A DNA stretch of 64,000 bases from Vibrio sinaloensis. Its GTDB lineage: Bacteria > Pseudomonadota > Gammaproteobacteria > Enterobacterales > Vibrionaceae. Of this stretch, positions 54,934-63,233 are shown piece after piece. A program made the position numbers and the translations under genes. The stretch lies in NCBI RefSeq assembly GCF_000808535.1, contig NZ_JWLV01000010.1, positions 208,045 through 272,044 of the forward strand, read 5' to 3'. Position 1 is the stretch's first letter, and every line of letters begins with the position of its first letter. The notes under the pieces were generated by a model. It was not told where the DNA came from, did not search any database, and saw nothing but the letters and a program-made list of their open reading frames with translations.

Positions 54934-56835
54934 ATGAGTTCGTTACCCACACCATCTCGCTCAAAAAATCAGTTTATTTATGACTTTTCTGTTTACAAAT
55001 ATTCAAGCAAATCAGATGCAGAGCAGATGGTTGAGAAGATTCGCACAGTATTGGATGATGCTAGAACAAATGAACAGTTCAAAGAAATCCAATTGGAGTT
55101 GCTTTGGAGAAGTTTAGAAAGTACTGATAAGAAAGTTAATTCTAAGGCATGTATTAGTGAGCAGGAAAAAGCAGAGAAGAAGGCAAGGAAAAAAGCTAAG
55201 AAACAAGCGAAAAAAGAGAAAATACGACTTCGTGAAGAAAGAGGGCGTGATGCCATTATAAAGCCAACTAGACGCACACCGTCGAGTTATATCAATCAGG
55301 TCGCAACGAAACATCAAGACACCACTAGACAACCGATCGTACACCGAATGGCTTTACAGCCAGCTTCTAAAAAACAAGTGACTCCATGGCCTACATGGGC
55401 TCAGGTTAAGGCGAATAAAGTTGTAGCTGTGCCAAAAGAGGCAGCCCCTGTAGAGACGCCCATACATGAACCAGAACTTGAAGCTGTTGCGTTAACTAAT
55501 GTCTTAATTCAATCAACGGTTCAAAATCCTAAATTAGAAGTAGAGGTTAAAGCGTCGTCTAGTTTCGAAATATCAGAAAAGACTAAAGTAGAACCAGTAG
55601 TGTCATCTGCGGCGACTCCTAAGCTAGAAACGTTCCGATGGCCTTCGACAGTCGCTTATGAAGCAGATGAGAGCATGCCTGAATCTAACTGGCCTAAAGT
55701 AGGTATGTTATCTGCGGTAGGTTATTGCGTTGGAATTAATGGCTTGGGGCTTAAACAGAGGCAAGAGCTATTGAGTAACGTTTATTCAAAACGTTTGCCG
55801 TTTGTCGATAGCCGCAAGTATGTCGCCGAGTGGGGTGCCCCTAAAAGCTCAGAAAGGCTGAAGAAATTAGCAGAGGCAATAGCTGCTTTTGTTCGAAATG
55901 CGAAGAGAAAGAAGAATAATATGTCTGTTGCCATTCGTGAATGGGAACAAGATTTAGCATGGCTGAAAGAGAAATACTATCTCCAACACAAGTTTGTATG
56001 GGTTTGGCCTAAATCAGCGCTGCCGAATGAAGAGATCGAAAAACTTCAGATAACAGAGGCGCTTGAAGATCAAAAAGTATATGCATCTTCACGAGAGTTT
56101 TTGGTAGATCAGTATGTAAATGATGCCAATGAACTTTGCTGCCAGATCTGCCAATCAGCTTTACCGTTTAAATTAGGTACTGGAGAGTATTATTTCGAAG
56201 AAACTTCGGTTCATAGCCTTGCTAAGAAAAGTAGTTTTTCCGATCTGCTGTTTTGTCCAAACCATCGTGCAATGTATCAACATGCAAATGATAACGAAGT
56301 TCAATTGTTAGAAGCTCTCGGTTCATCCTTTCAAAAAGATTTAAAAATCACGCTAGCTAATAAAAAACATATAATTTTTGTTACTGAGAAACATCAAGTC
56401 GAACTAAGAAAGCTTCGTTCTGAACTCAGTGATATAACGTTTGAATTTGTACATAAGTCGTTGTTAGGAGTTAGTAAAGTTCACCTTTATGAACTGGGTG
56501 GAAAGTGGATTTTGTCATCGAAGGCAGATGTGAAACTGAGCGAGTTTACATCTAGTCAAGAGGCGAAAGAGTGGCTAAAACGATTCGATGCATTTCGAAA
56601 GCGGGAGTCACCAACTCAAATTAAAGAGACAAGACCACAATCTAGAATGAAGAGAAAAACGGGAGCTGGCAAGGTCACTCACACATCGAAAAGTCCTATT
56701 TTACGATTAGGGTCTATTAAGAAATCAGTAACTCAAAGCACTTACAAAACGGGCTTCACCACTTGTAGTAATTGCCGTGGTGATGGTGGTATTAATGGTG
56801 GCTGTTGGAAGTGTGGTGGTTCAGGTTGGATGTAA
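54934..56835 (+). CDS. Unknown protein with HNH-like centre and DnaJ-type zinc motif
   Basis: About 633 residues from ATG 54934. The first ~120 residues include a very basic helix (AEKKARKKAKKQAKKEKIRL). Residues ~405-465 hold an HNH-like pattern: CCQICQSALPFKLG, then HSLAKK, then CPNHRAMYQHA. The extreme C-terminus is CSNCRGDGGINGGCWKCGGSG, a DnaJ-like zinc cluster. It is placed between the McrBC-like operon and the tniQ-cas operon. I do not recognise the family. The domain set suggests a nucleic-acid-acting protein, possibly a nuclease. Confidence 0.55.
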   Translation: MSSLPTPSRSKNQFIYDFSVYKYSSKSDAEQMVEKIRTVLDDARTNEQFKEIQLELLWRSLESTDKKVNSKACISEQEKAEKKARKKAKKQAKKEKIRLREERGRDAIIKPTRRTPSSYINQVATKHQDTTRQPIVHRMALQPASKKQVTPWPTWAQVKANKVVAVPKEAAPVETPIHEPELEAVALTNVLIQSTVQNPKLEVEVKASSSFEISEKTKVEPVVSSAATPKLETFRWPSTVAYEADESMPESNWPKVGMLSAVGYCVGINGLGLKQRQELLSNVYSKRLPFVDSRKYVAEWGAPKSSERLKKLAEAIAAFVRNAKRKKNNMSVAIREWEQDLAWLKEKYYLQHKFVWVWPKSALPNEEIEKLQITEALEDQKVYASSREFLVDQYVNDANELCCQICQSALPFKLGTGEYYFEETSVHSLAKKSSFSDLLFCPNHRAMYQHANDNEVQLLEALGSSFQKDLKITLANKKHIIFVTEKHQVELRKLRSELSDITFEFVHKSLLGVSKVHLYELGGKWILSSKADVKLSEFTSSQEAKEWLKRFDAFRKRESPTQIKETRPQSRMKRKTGAGKVTHTSKSPILRLGSIKKSVTQSTYKTGFTTCSNCRGDGGINGGCWKCGGSGWM

Positions 56836-56850
56836 TGGAAGGTATTAAAC

Positions 56851-57078
56851 TTGTTTAAAAGTGGCACTACGAAGACTACGGTAATTGGTTATGTAAACCG
56901 TAATAACCAGAAAAATCATGGTACGAGGTTTGTGAATGGTAATGATCATTACCAAGTTTCGTACAAACTAGAATGTCTTGAATCTGGGTGCGGTGTTGTT
57001 TACGGCGCCAATGGGACTGATGTATTTCAAAGAAAGTGCCCTAAATGCCAAGTTGGTAAACCTGGAATTGATTTCTAG
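56851..57078 (+). CDS. Small zinc-ribbon protein
   Basis: 75 residues. The start is TTG 56851, with GGAAGG at good spacing. Cysteines at CLESGCG and CPKCQVG form a likely four-Cys zinc ribbon in the second half. It is 15 bases after the preceding DnaJ/HNH-like gene and likely cotranscribed. It resembles small zinc proteins linked to restriction clusters, but no family is recognised. It is the last cargo gene before the tniQ promoter. Confidence 0.5.
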   Translation: MFKSGTTKTTVIGYVNRNNQKNHGTRFVNGNDHYQVSYKLECLESGCGVVYGANGTDVFQRKCPKCQVGKPGIDF

Positions 57079-57100
57079 TCACAATTTGGCTCCATAGAAT

Positions 57101-57128
57101 TTGAATTATTGGGATTAACGGCAATACT
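57101..57128 (+). promoter_or_regulatory. Candidate promoter of tniQ-cas
   Basis: TTGAAT (57101-57106) and AATACT (57123-57128) are spaced by 16 bases, and the Xre operator follows directly. Confidence 0.45.
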
Positions 57129-57131
57129 AAA

Positions 57132-57148
57132 ACTTAGATATTCTAAGT
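57132..57148. promoter_or_regulatory. Xre operator O3 in front of tniQ
   Basis: ACTTAGA-TAT-TCTAAGT is a perfect 17-base palindrome with the same half-sites as O1. It lies 14 bases before the tniQ GTG and overlaps the expected transcription start, so bound Xre would block the tniQ-cas operon. Confidence 0.78.
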
Positions 57149-57162
57149 TTTAGTGGTGGCAT

Positions 57163-58374
57163 GTGAAAACGGACATTCAACTTTACCCTAACGAATCGCT
57201 CGAAAGCTTCTTGTTGCGCTTCTCGCAAGAACAAGGTTACGAGCGATTTTCTCATTTCTCCGAAGATATCTGGTTCGACACAATGGATCAGCATGAAGCG
57301 ATCGCTGGTGCTTTCCCCTTAGAGCTCAACCGAGTCAATATCTACCACGCTCAAACCACAAGCCAAATGCGAGTGCGGGTTCTCATCCATCTTGAGAACC
57401 AATTAAAGCTCATTAACTTTGGCGTACTTCGCCTAGCGTTATCACATTCAAAAGCTCAATTTTCTCCGCAATACAAAGCTGTACATAGATTCGGGGTTGA
57501 TTACCCTTATGCTTTTCTTCGCAAACGCTTCACGCCTATTTGCCCTCTGTGTATTAGCGAATCTCCCTACATTCGCCAGCAGTGGCAATTTATCTCTCAC
57601 CAAGCTTGTGAACACCATGGCTGTAAACTGGTTCATCACTGTCCTGAGTGTGAGTCGAGACTTGAATACCAAAGTACCGAGAGTATTAACCAATGTGAAT
57701 GTGGTTTTGAACTCCGAAACTTGCCAGTGGAGGACGCGACAGAGGCTGAGGTATTAGTCGCTCGATGGTTGTCAGGAAATGATTTAAAACCCTTGGGATT
57801 GTTAACGGGGGAAATGACATTATCTGAGCGTTATGGCTTTTTACTTTGGCATGTAAATCGTTATGGTGATATCGATGACCTCAGTTTTGAGTCATTCGTT
57901 GAATACTGTAGCGCTTGGCCAACGGCGCTATGGCAAGACCTCGATACATTGAAAGAGAAGGCAGAACTCGTTCGAGTAAAAGATTGGAAGAAGGTATTTT
58001 TCAATGAAGCCTTTGGTGCTCTGCTTAAAGATTGTCGCCAGTTGCCGAGTCGGCAGTTGAGTCGCAATATCGTACTGACACAAGTGTTAGCTTACTTTAC
58101 AAAGCTAATGGCAAAAGTGCCCTCAAGCGCAAAAGGAAATATCGGTGATGTACTGCTCAGCCCTCTAGAAGCTTCTACATTGCTCTCTTGCACAACGGAT
58201 GAAGTGTATCGGCTGTATGAGTTTGGTGAGATCAAAGCCACTATTAGGCCGCGAATGCATACAAAGATAGTGAGTCACGAGTCGGCGTTTACTCTAAGAA
58301 GTGTCATCGAAACAAAGTTGACTCGAATGAGATCTGAAAGTGATGGTTTAAGTGTATATCTACCTGAGTGGTAA
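57163..58374 (+). CDS. tniQ: TniQ, Cascade-associated targeting protein
   Basis: 403 residues. The start is GTG 57163, because the ATG at 57161 is followed by a stop. The tandem zinc fingers of the TniQ family are visible: C127PLC130 with C149/H151-H152, then C160PEC163 with C178EC180. N-terminal LYPNESLESFLLRFSQEQG is the TniQ opening. TniQ dimers bind Cas6/Cas7 and recruit TnsC, replacing TnsD for guide-directed insertion. It is followed at once by cas8/5. Confidence 0.93.
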   Translation: MKTDIQLYPNESLESFLLRFSQEQGYERFSHFSEDIWFDTMDQHEAIAGAFPLELNRVNIYHAQTTSQMRVRVLIHLENQLKLINFGVLRLALSHSKAQFSPQYKAVHRFGVDYPYAFLRKRFTPICPLCISESPYIRQQWQFISHQACEHHGCKLVHHCPECESRLEYQSTESINQCECGFELRNLPVEDATEAEVLVARWLSGNDLKPLGLLTGEMTLSERYGFLLWHVNRYGDIDDLSFESFVEYCSAWPTALWQDLDTLKEKAELVRVKDWKKVFFNEAFGALLKDCRQLPSRQLSRNIVLTQVLAYFTKLMAKVPSSAKGNIGDVLLSPLEASTLLSCTTDEVYRLYEFGEIKATIRPRMHTKIVSHESAFTLRSVIETKLTRMRSESDGLSVYLPEW

Positions 58375-58376
58375 TT

Positions 58377-60464
58377 ATGACGAAATTAAGTGACTTATTG
58401 GCAATCGAAGACGAAGCAGTAAAGCAGGTTACGCTAAAGAAGATGTTCATGCCCTATACGGAAGAAGTCTGTGTTGAAGGGTGTGAAAAAGAAGCGTTGA
58501 CGATCTTGCTCAATCTCAGTTCAAACCATAAATCAGATAGGTGCTTGGATTGGTTGGATGTTGCTCGAGCTAAAAGGCATTTAAAAGCGGCTGAAAACCT
58601 AGAGGCGTCCCTTGATGAAATTAAATGGTTCCACACTCATAATCTCAAGTTTCCAGACTGTCGAGTTAAAGATCAGCGGATAATTGCGGAGCCTCTTACG
58701 ACAACCGAGGTATTCATTTCAAGCGGAGTATTAGAGCAGCGCTTGGGGTGGGCGCATAACTCTGCTGTATATCGTCACACATTGTGGTTATTGAATCCTT
58801 TTAGTTGGCAATCACAGCCCGTATGCATCCTTTCACTTATCAAGCAAGAAAGCTCTATTTGGATTGAGTTGCTCAAAGAATTCGGTCTAAGTGCTAAGTC
58901 ACTTGCTCGCTTAAAACATACAATTGAAGAGCACCTCCCTGATAATCATTTTCCCGATAGTGTCAGTTCTTGCAGTAAGCAGCTACGATTTCCTTGGGAG
59001 GATGGTTATATTTCGGTGACACCAGTGGTCAGTCATGCCATCCAAAGTGAGCTAGAAGTGAGATCGCGAAGTCAGGAAAGTGAGCTCAGGTTTGTGTCTT
59101 CGTCATTGCCAAACTCTGCAAGTATCGGGAACTTGTGTGGCAGTTTGGGTGGGCATATGAAAGTCCTAAACTACCCGTTAGACGTCAAACCAGCGAGAGG
59201 TGGGACGTTAAATGAAAGTCGCAAAAAGAGTAACCACTACTTTGATGACTATCAGGTAACTAACGCTAAAATTTGTCAGGTGTTAAATCACTTAATTGGA
59301 TCAGAACCATCAAAAACACAGAAGCAAAGAGAGAGCGCTCGTAAGGTTAGAAGTAAGATATTGCGAAAGCAGATAGCCCTTTGGATGCTTCCTTTAATTG
59401 AGTTAAGAGATATCGTTGATGCTGACCCTAATCAACAGCAATTGGAACATGATGACACTTTAGCTCAAGCCTTTTTGGCGCTACCAGAATCGGACCTAGG
59501 CTCCTTAGTCAGTGAGTTTAATCGCCGCTTACATCTCGTGTTTCAAAATAATAAGTATGCCGCCAAGTTTGCCTATCACCCTAAGCTTATGCAGGTCGTC
59601 AAAGCCCAAATTGTATGGATTCTCGAACAGATCAGTAAACCTACTGGTAATGAAGATAAGGTAACGGGTGAGCAGTATATCTATTTGTCATCAATGAGAG
59701 TGCAAGATGCGGTCGCAATGAGCAGCCCTTACTTGTGCGGTGCACCCACTATGACGGCTGTTTGGGGGTTCATGCACCATTACCAAAGAGAGTTTAATAA
59801 GCTAGTTAATTGTGATTCCCTGTTTGAGTTTTCGAGTTTCTCTTTTTATGTCCGAAGCGAGAACATTCAATCGACCGCCAAGCTTACCGAGCCTAACTCG
59901 GTCGCTATAGTTAGAACGGTTTCAAACGCGAAACGACCTACCATTCGTAGTGAACGATTGGCGGACCTAGAAATAGACTTAGTTATCAGAGTTCATAGTG
60001 ATAGCCGCATTTCAGATTTTAAGACCGCGCTCAAAACGGCACTTCCCGTTGTTTTCGCCGGAGGGGCATTATACCAACCACAGTTATCGGCACAGGTTGA
60101 ATGGCTGAAGACGTTTACCAGCAGGAGCGAGCTTTTCCACGTCATAAAGGGGTTGCCAGCATACGGGCGATGGTTATACCCAAGTGAGAGCCAACCGAGT
60201 AGCTTTGATGAACTGGAGCGTTTAATAACGAAAGACGCTGATAATTTGCCAGTTTCTATTGGCTACCATTTGTTAGAACGTCCTACTAAACGGTTAAACT
60301 CTATAACCGATTGTCACGCCTATGCAGAGAATGCGATAGGGTTTGCTAAGAAAGTGAATCCGGTAGAAGTACGTTTTAGTGGAAGAGATCACTTTTTAAA
60401 CCATGCCTTTTGGTCGATAGAATGCAGTCGCGAAACTATTCTTATAAAAAACTATAGGGATTAA
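58377..60464 (+). CDS. cas8/5: Cas8/Cas5 fusion (type I-F3 Csy1-Csy2)
   Basis: About 695 residues from ATG 58377, two bases after the tniQ stop. A GTG at 58368 is possible. The large fused subunit is the hallmark of I-F3 (and some I-F2) effectors. It should bind the crRNA 5' handle and the PAM. No Cas3-recruiting helicase gene is nearby, so cleavage is not expected. Conserved stretches include GNLCGSLGGHMKVLNYP and AYGRWLYPSE. Identification rests on position, size and these segments. Confidence 0.88.
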   Translation: MTKLSDLLAIEDEAVKQVTLKKMFMPYTEEVCVEGCEKEALTILLNLSSNHKSDRCLDWLDVARAKRHLKAAENLEASLDEIKWFHTHNLKFPDCRVKDQRIIAEPLTTTEVFISSGVLEQRLGWAHNSAVYRHTLWLLNPFSWQSQPVCILSLIKQESSIWIELLKEFGLSAKSLARLKHTIEEHLPDNHFPDSVSSCSKQLRFPWEDGYISVTPVVSHAIQSELEVRSRSQESELRFVSSSLPNSASIGNLCGSLGGHMKVLNYPLDVKPARGGTLNESRKKSNHYFDDYQVTNAKICQVLNHLIGSEPSKTQKQRESARKVRSKILRKQIALWMLPLIELRDIVDADPNQQQLEHDDTLAQAFLALPESDLGSLVSEFNRRLHLVFQNNKYAAKFAYHPKLMQVVKAQIVWILEQISKPTGNEDKVTGEQYIYLSSMRVQDAVAMSSPYLCGAPTMTAVWGFMHHYQREFNKLVNCDSLFEFSSFSFYVRSENIQSTAKLTEPNSVAIVRTVSNAKRPTIRSERLADLEIDLVIRVHSDSRISDFKTALKTALPVVFAGGALYQPQLSAQVEWLKTFTSRSELFHVIKGLPAYGRWLYPSESQPSSFDELERLITKDADNLPVSIGYHLLERPTKRLNSITDCHAYAENAIGFAKKVNPVEVRFSGRDHFLNHAFWSIECSRETILIKNYRD

Positions 60465-60470
60465 TCGTTT

Positions 60471-61502
60471 ATGGAACTTTGCACTCAGCTAAACTATGTT
60501 CGATCACTCTCTGCTGGCAAAGCATATTTCTACTATGTATCTAAAAGTGGTGAGATGTGCCCCCTTGAAATTGATAGAACTAGGTTGCGCGCACCAAAAG
60601 GGGGTTATGCAGAAGCATATAAAGGGGGCAAGTTCGTAGAAAAGAATGTTGCTCCACAAGATTTAGCTTACTCCAATCCTCAGTTCATCGAAGAGTGTTA
60701 TGTAAAACCTGGTGTTAATGATATCTATTGTGCATTCCCCCTTCGAATTCGAGCCAACTCTCTAACTCCAGATACCTGTAGTGATGATGAAGTGCGTTCT
60801 AAACTTTCGTTACTTGCGAAAACATATCAAGAGCTCAATGGGTATCAGGAACTTGCTCATCGATACGCGAAGAATATCCTGCTTGGCAGTTGGCTTTGGC
60901 GCAACAGAGAGTGTCGAAAGCTGTCGATAGAAGTAACCACCAGTGATTCACAAACCTTGATTGTAGAAAACGCAACAAAGCTTTCTTGGTATGGTCATTG
61001 GGATGATGCTTCAGCAGAATGCCTAGAAAAGCTCACAGCCTATTTGATGCGAGCTCTGGCTGACCCAACCGAATATTTCTATATGGATGTCAAAGCTAAA
61101 ATTGGAGTTGGTTGGGGAGATGAGGTTTACCCAAGCCAAGAGTTCTTGGATGATCGAGAAGATGGTGTTCCTACTAAGCAGTTAGCTACCGTAGAATTCT
61201 TGAACGGAAAGGAAACTGTTGCATTTCATGGTCAAAAAATTGGTGCAGCGTTGCAATCGATTGACGATTGGTGGCACGAAGAAGCAGATAAGCCATTAAG
61301 AGTGAATGAGTATGGGGCTGACCGAGAGTACGTTATAGCAAGGCGACATGTGTCACATGGAAATGACTTTTACCAATTAGTTAGGAATACAGAGAATTGG
61401 ATTGAGACAATGACAGCTTCTCAGACCATCCCAAATGAAGTGCACTTCATCATGTCTGTCTTGATCAAAGGCGGCCTATTCAATTGTTCCAAAGCGAAGT
61501 AA
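60471..61502 (+). CDS. cas7: Cas7 (Csy3) backbone protein
   Basis: 343 residues, a typical Csy3 length. Several copies coat the crRNA, one per 6 bases, flipping out every sixth base. Visible segments are RTRLRAPKGGYAEAYKGG, ANSLTPDTCSDDEVRSK and LLGSWLWRNRECRKLSI (a Csy3-like core). It lies six bases after cas8/5 and ten bases before cas6 in the same operon. Confidence 0.9.
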   Translation: MELCTQLNYVRSLSAGKAYFYYVSKSGEMCPLEIDRTRLRAPKGGYAEAYKGGKFVEKNVAPQDLAYSNPQFIEECYVKPGVNDIYCAFPLRIRANSLTPDTCSDDEVRSKLSLLAKTYQELNGYQELAHRYAKNILLGSWLWRNRECRKLSIEVTTSDSQTLIVENATKLSWYGHWDDASAECLEKLTAYLMRALADPTEYFYMDVKAKIGVGWGDEVYPSQEFLDDREDGVPTKQLATVEFLNGKETVAFHGQKIGAALQSIDDWWHEEADKPLRVNEYGADREYVIARRHVSHGNDFYQLVRNTENWIETMTASQTIPNEVHFIMSVLIKGGLFNCSKAK

Positions 61503-61511
61503 GGGATAGAT

Positions 61512-62117
61512 ATGACTAAGCGTTACTACTTCTGTATACGTTACACCCCTGTTCAAGCCGACTATGAGCTGTTAGCAGGGCGTTGTATCTCTCAAATGCA
61601 TCTGTTTATGGTTAATAATCGACAAGCGATGAATAAAATAGGCGTGACTTTTCCCGACTGGAGTGACGTCACGGTCGGTCAGGCCATAGCCTTTGTCGCA
61701 GAAGATAAAAAAATGATGATTGGACTCTCTTTTCAGCCCTATTTTTCTTTGATGGTAAATGAAGGTTTATTTGAGATCTCCAGTGTATGTGAGGTGCCAG
61801 ACAATGCTTTAGAGGTGAGGTTTACCCGTAACCAAACGATTGGGAAAAGCTTTCTGGGTTCCAAGAGACGTCGAATCAAACGTAGCATGGCGAGAGCCGA
61901 ACTACTTGATGCTGGAAGATCATTACCAGTCACTAATGAAGAGCGTATCATCGATAGCTTTCATCGAATACCAATCTCAAGCAGTTCATCAGGGCAAGGT
62001 TATTTTTTATTTACACAAAAGGAGCTTGTTTGTGAGCGCTTAGCAGCAAACTTTAATAGCTATGGCTTAGCTACCAATCAAAAAAGAAAAGGGACGGTAC
62101 CTGAGTTACGTTTTTGA
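61512..62117 (+). CDS. cas6: Cas6 (Csy4) crRNA endonuclease
   Basis: 201 residues. His30 (QMHLFMVNN) matches the catalytic histidine of Csy4 (His29). The C-terminal basic region (SKRRRIKRSMARAEL) fits the Arg-rich helix that reads the repeat hairpin. It cuts the pre-crRNA at the base of the repeat stem and stays bound to the 3' handle. It is the last gene of the tniQ-cas operon and is followed by the array. Confidence 0.9.
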   Translation: MTKRYYFCIRYTPVQADYELLAGRCISQMHLFMVNNRQAMNKIGVTFPDWSDVTVGQAIAFVAEDKKMMIGLSFQPYFSLMVNEGLFEISSVCEVPDNALEVRFTRNQTIGKSFLGSKRRRIKRSMARAELLDAGRSLPVTNEERIIDSFHRIPISSSSSGQGYFLFTQKELVCERLAANFNSYGLATNQKRKGTVPELRF

Positions 62118-62245
62118 CCCTTTTTCTAAAGCTCTTTTTTAGAGGAGTAAAAACAGGGACTTATAGAAGTAAGAAGAAAAAGGGTATTTTGGTGAATTGT
62201 AACTTTAAGCACGCAGAATCAGAAGGTTAGAGGCTATATTCTTTA

Positions 62246-62379
62246 GTGTCCTGCCGCATAGGCAGCTAAGAAATCGATAGCTTCACACCAAGCCGCACTG
62301 TAAACGTGTCCTGCCGCATAGGCAGCTAAGAATAGGTCAGGAAGAAAGCAACCAACCTGCTGAACAAGCAGTTAAGAAT
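62246..62379 (+). CRISPR. Type I-F3 CRISPR array: two spacers, last repeat atypical, short ffs homing guide
   Basis: Repeat 1 (62246-62273) begins GTGTCCTGCCGCATAGGCAG and ends CTAAGAAA. Spacer 1 (62274-62305) is 32 nt with unknown target. Repeat 2 (62306-62333) is identical except for the last base. Spacer 2 starts at 62334. A divergent third repeat has its hairpin CTGCT-GAACA-AGCAG at 62357-62371 and ends TTAAGAAT at 62379. Canonical numbering puts its start at 62352, leaving a spacer of 18 nt. Identity to ffs extends to 20 nt. Repeats, handle and hairpins fit type I-F. Confidence 0.93.
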
Positions 62380-62411
62380 AAAACCATCAGGTTTTCTCTT
62401 GGTGGTTTTTT
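62380..62411 (+). terminator. Terminator of the CRISPR array
   Basis: AAAACCATCA (62380-62389) pairs with TGGTGGTTTT (62400-62409), one G-T pair, followed by T residues. It sits immediately after the atypical repeat. Confidence 0.75.
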
Positions 62412-62425
62412 ATTGACATCCCTAA

Positions 62426-62446
62426 ACCACCGCCTTTGGCGGTGGT
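62426..62446. repeat. Terminal hairpin of an IS200/IS605-type element
   Basis: ACCACCGCC-TTT-GGCGGTGGT is a perfect 9-base stem. Such subterminal hairpins are where IS200/IS605 transposases bind single strands. The tnpA remnant starts 87 bases downstream. Confidence 0.6.
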
Positions 62447-62532
62447 GATTGTTTCTATGGGCTGTTGCCCGAAAACACGCCCATGTTAGAAGTAAGACTA
62501 TTATTCACCACAAGTAAGAGGAAACAATAAAC

Positions 62533-62906
62533 ATGGGAGATTATAGAAGCTCATCACACGTCTACTGGCGATGTAAATACCATATAGTTTGGACTCCAAA
62601 GTACAGGTTCAAAATTCTTAAGGGCAACGTAGCCAAAGAGTTGTACAAGTCTATCTACATCCTCTGCAATATGAAGGATTGTGAGGTACTGGAGTTAAAT
62701 ATTCAGCCTGATCACGTTCATTTAGTTGTCATCGTCCCTCCGAAAGTTTCGATTTCAACGCTAATGGGTACTTTGAAGGGGCGTCTGCAATTCGCCTATT
62801 TAATAAGTTTGCTCATATTCGAAAGAAACTATGGGGAAATCATTTTTGGGCAAGGGGATACTTTGTTGTAACGAGATTTCGGTATAAGGATCCGATGATT
62901 CACTAA
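62533..62906 (+). pseudogene. tnpA: IS200/IS605 family transposase TnpA, frameshifted and truncated
   Basis: The first ~95 residues are a good Y1-HUH transposase start (YRSSSHVYWRCKYHIVWTPK, and QPDHVHLVV with the HUH pair). After TLKGR the frame shifts. The expected continuation AIRLFNKFAHIRKKLWGNHF is found in another frame, consistent with loss of one base. Homology ends near GYFVV, so the catalytic tyrosine region is missing. The element cannot encode an active transposase. It lies between the CRISPR terminator and the right part of the window. Confidence 0.85.
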
Positions 62907-63233
62907 TACAAACATAGCCTACCTGATTGAGTTTCATCGAATTACGCAACAAACCCTCTAAGCGATACTTAAAGGAAAGCCACGGCGCTCTCTCAATATC
63001 TTGTTCGAACTTTCTGAATTGGGCAGGGTTGAGAGCATTTCCACAATGGGCAAGCTACGCATATCAAATTGCGAATTATTAAACGTTATGGTGTTCACAA
63101 ATGAGACTGTTTTGAATTTTTACCTAAAGCGCCAAAGTTTGTGATAAGAATCATATTTACAATTTCTTACATTGTTGCAATGACTTTGGTTGTATATGGT
63201 AAGCGCACTTATTATTTGTGGTAGCTATAGATC
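62907..63233. other. Degenerate gene-free stretch with a coding remnant on the minus strand
   Basis: No complete gene. On the minus strand, 62885-63045 reads open as a fragment (for example NPAQFRKFEQDIERAPWLSF and YRLEGLLRNSMKLNQVGYV) bounded by a stop, and a second frame is open at 62985-63100. This looks like a frameshifted remnant of an unrecognised gene. Around 63068-63099 the minus strand contains TGTGAACACCATAACG and CGCAATTTGATATG, weakly similar to TnsB repeats. The last ~130 bases are A/T-rich and may hold the promoter of the next gene. Confidence 0.4.

Noticed and set aside
62205..62245. Possible fourth Xre operator in the CRISPR leader (GTTAG...CTTTAG)
   Set aside because: Half-sites and spacing do not fit the ACTTAG-N5-CTAAGT pattern of the three clear operators.
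62366..62393. Third repeat placed after a full 32-nt spacer
   Set aside because: The sequence at this position has no match to the repeat. The matching hairpin and handle are 14 bases earlier, so the spacer must be shorter.
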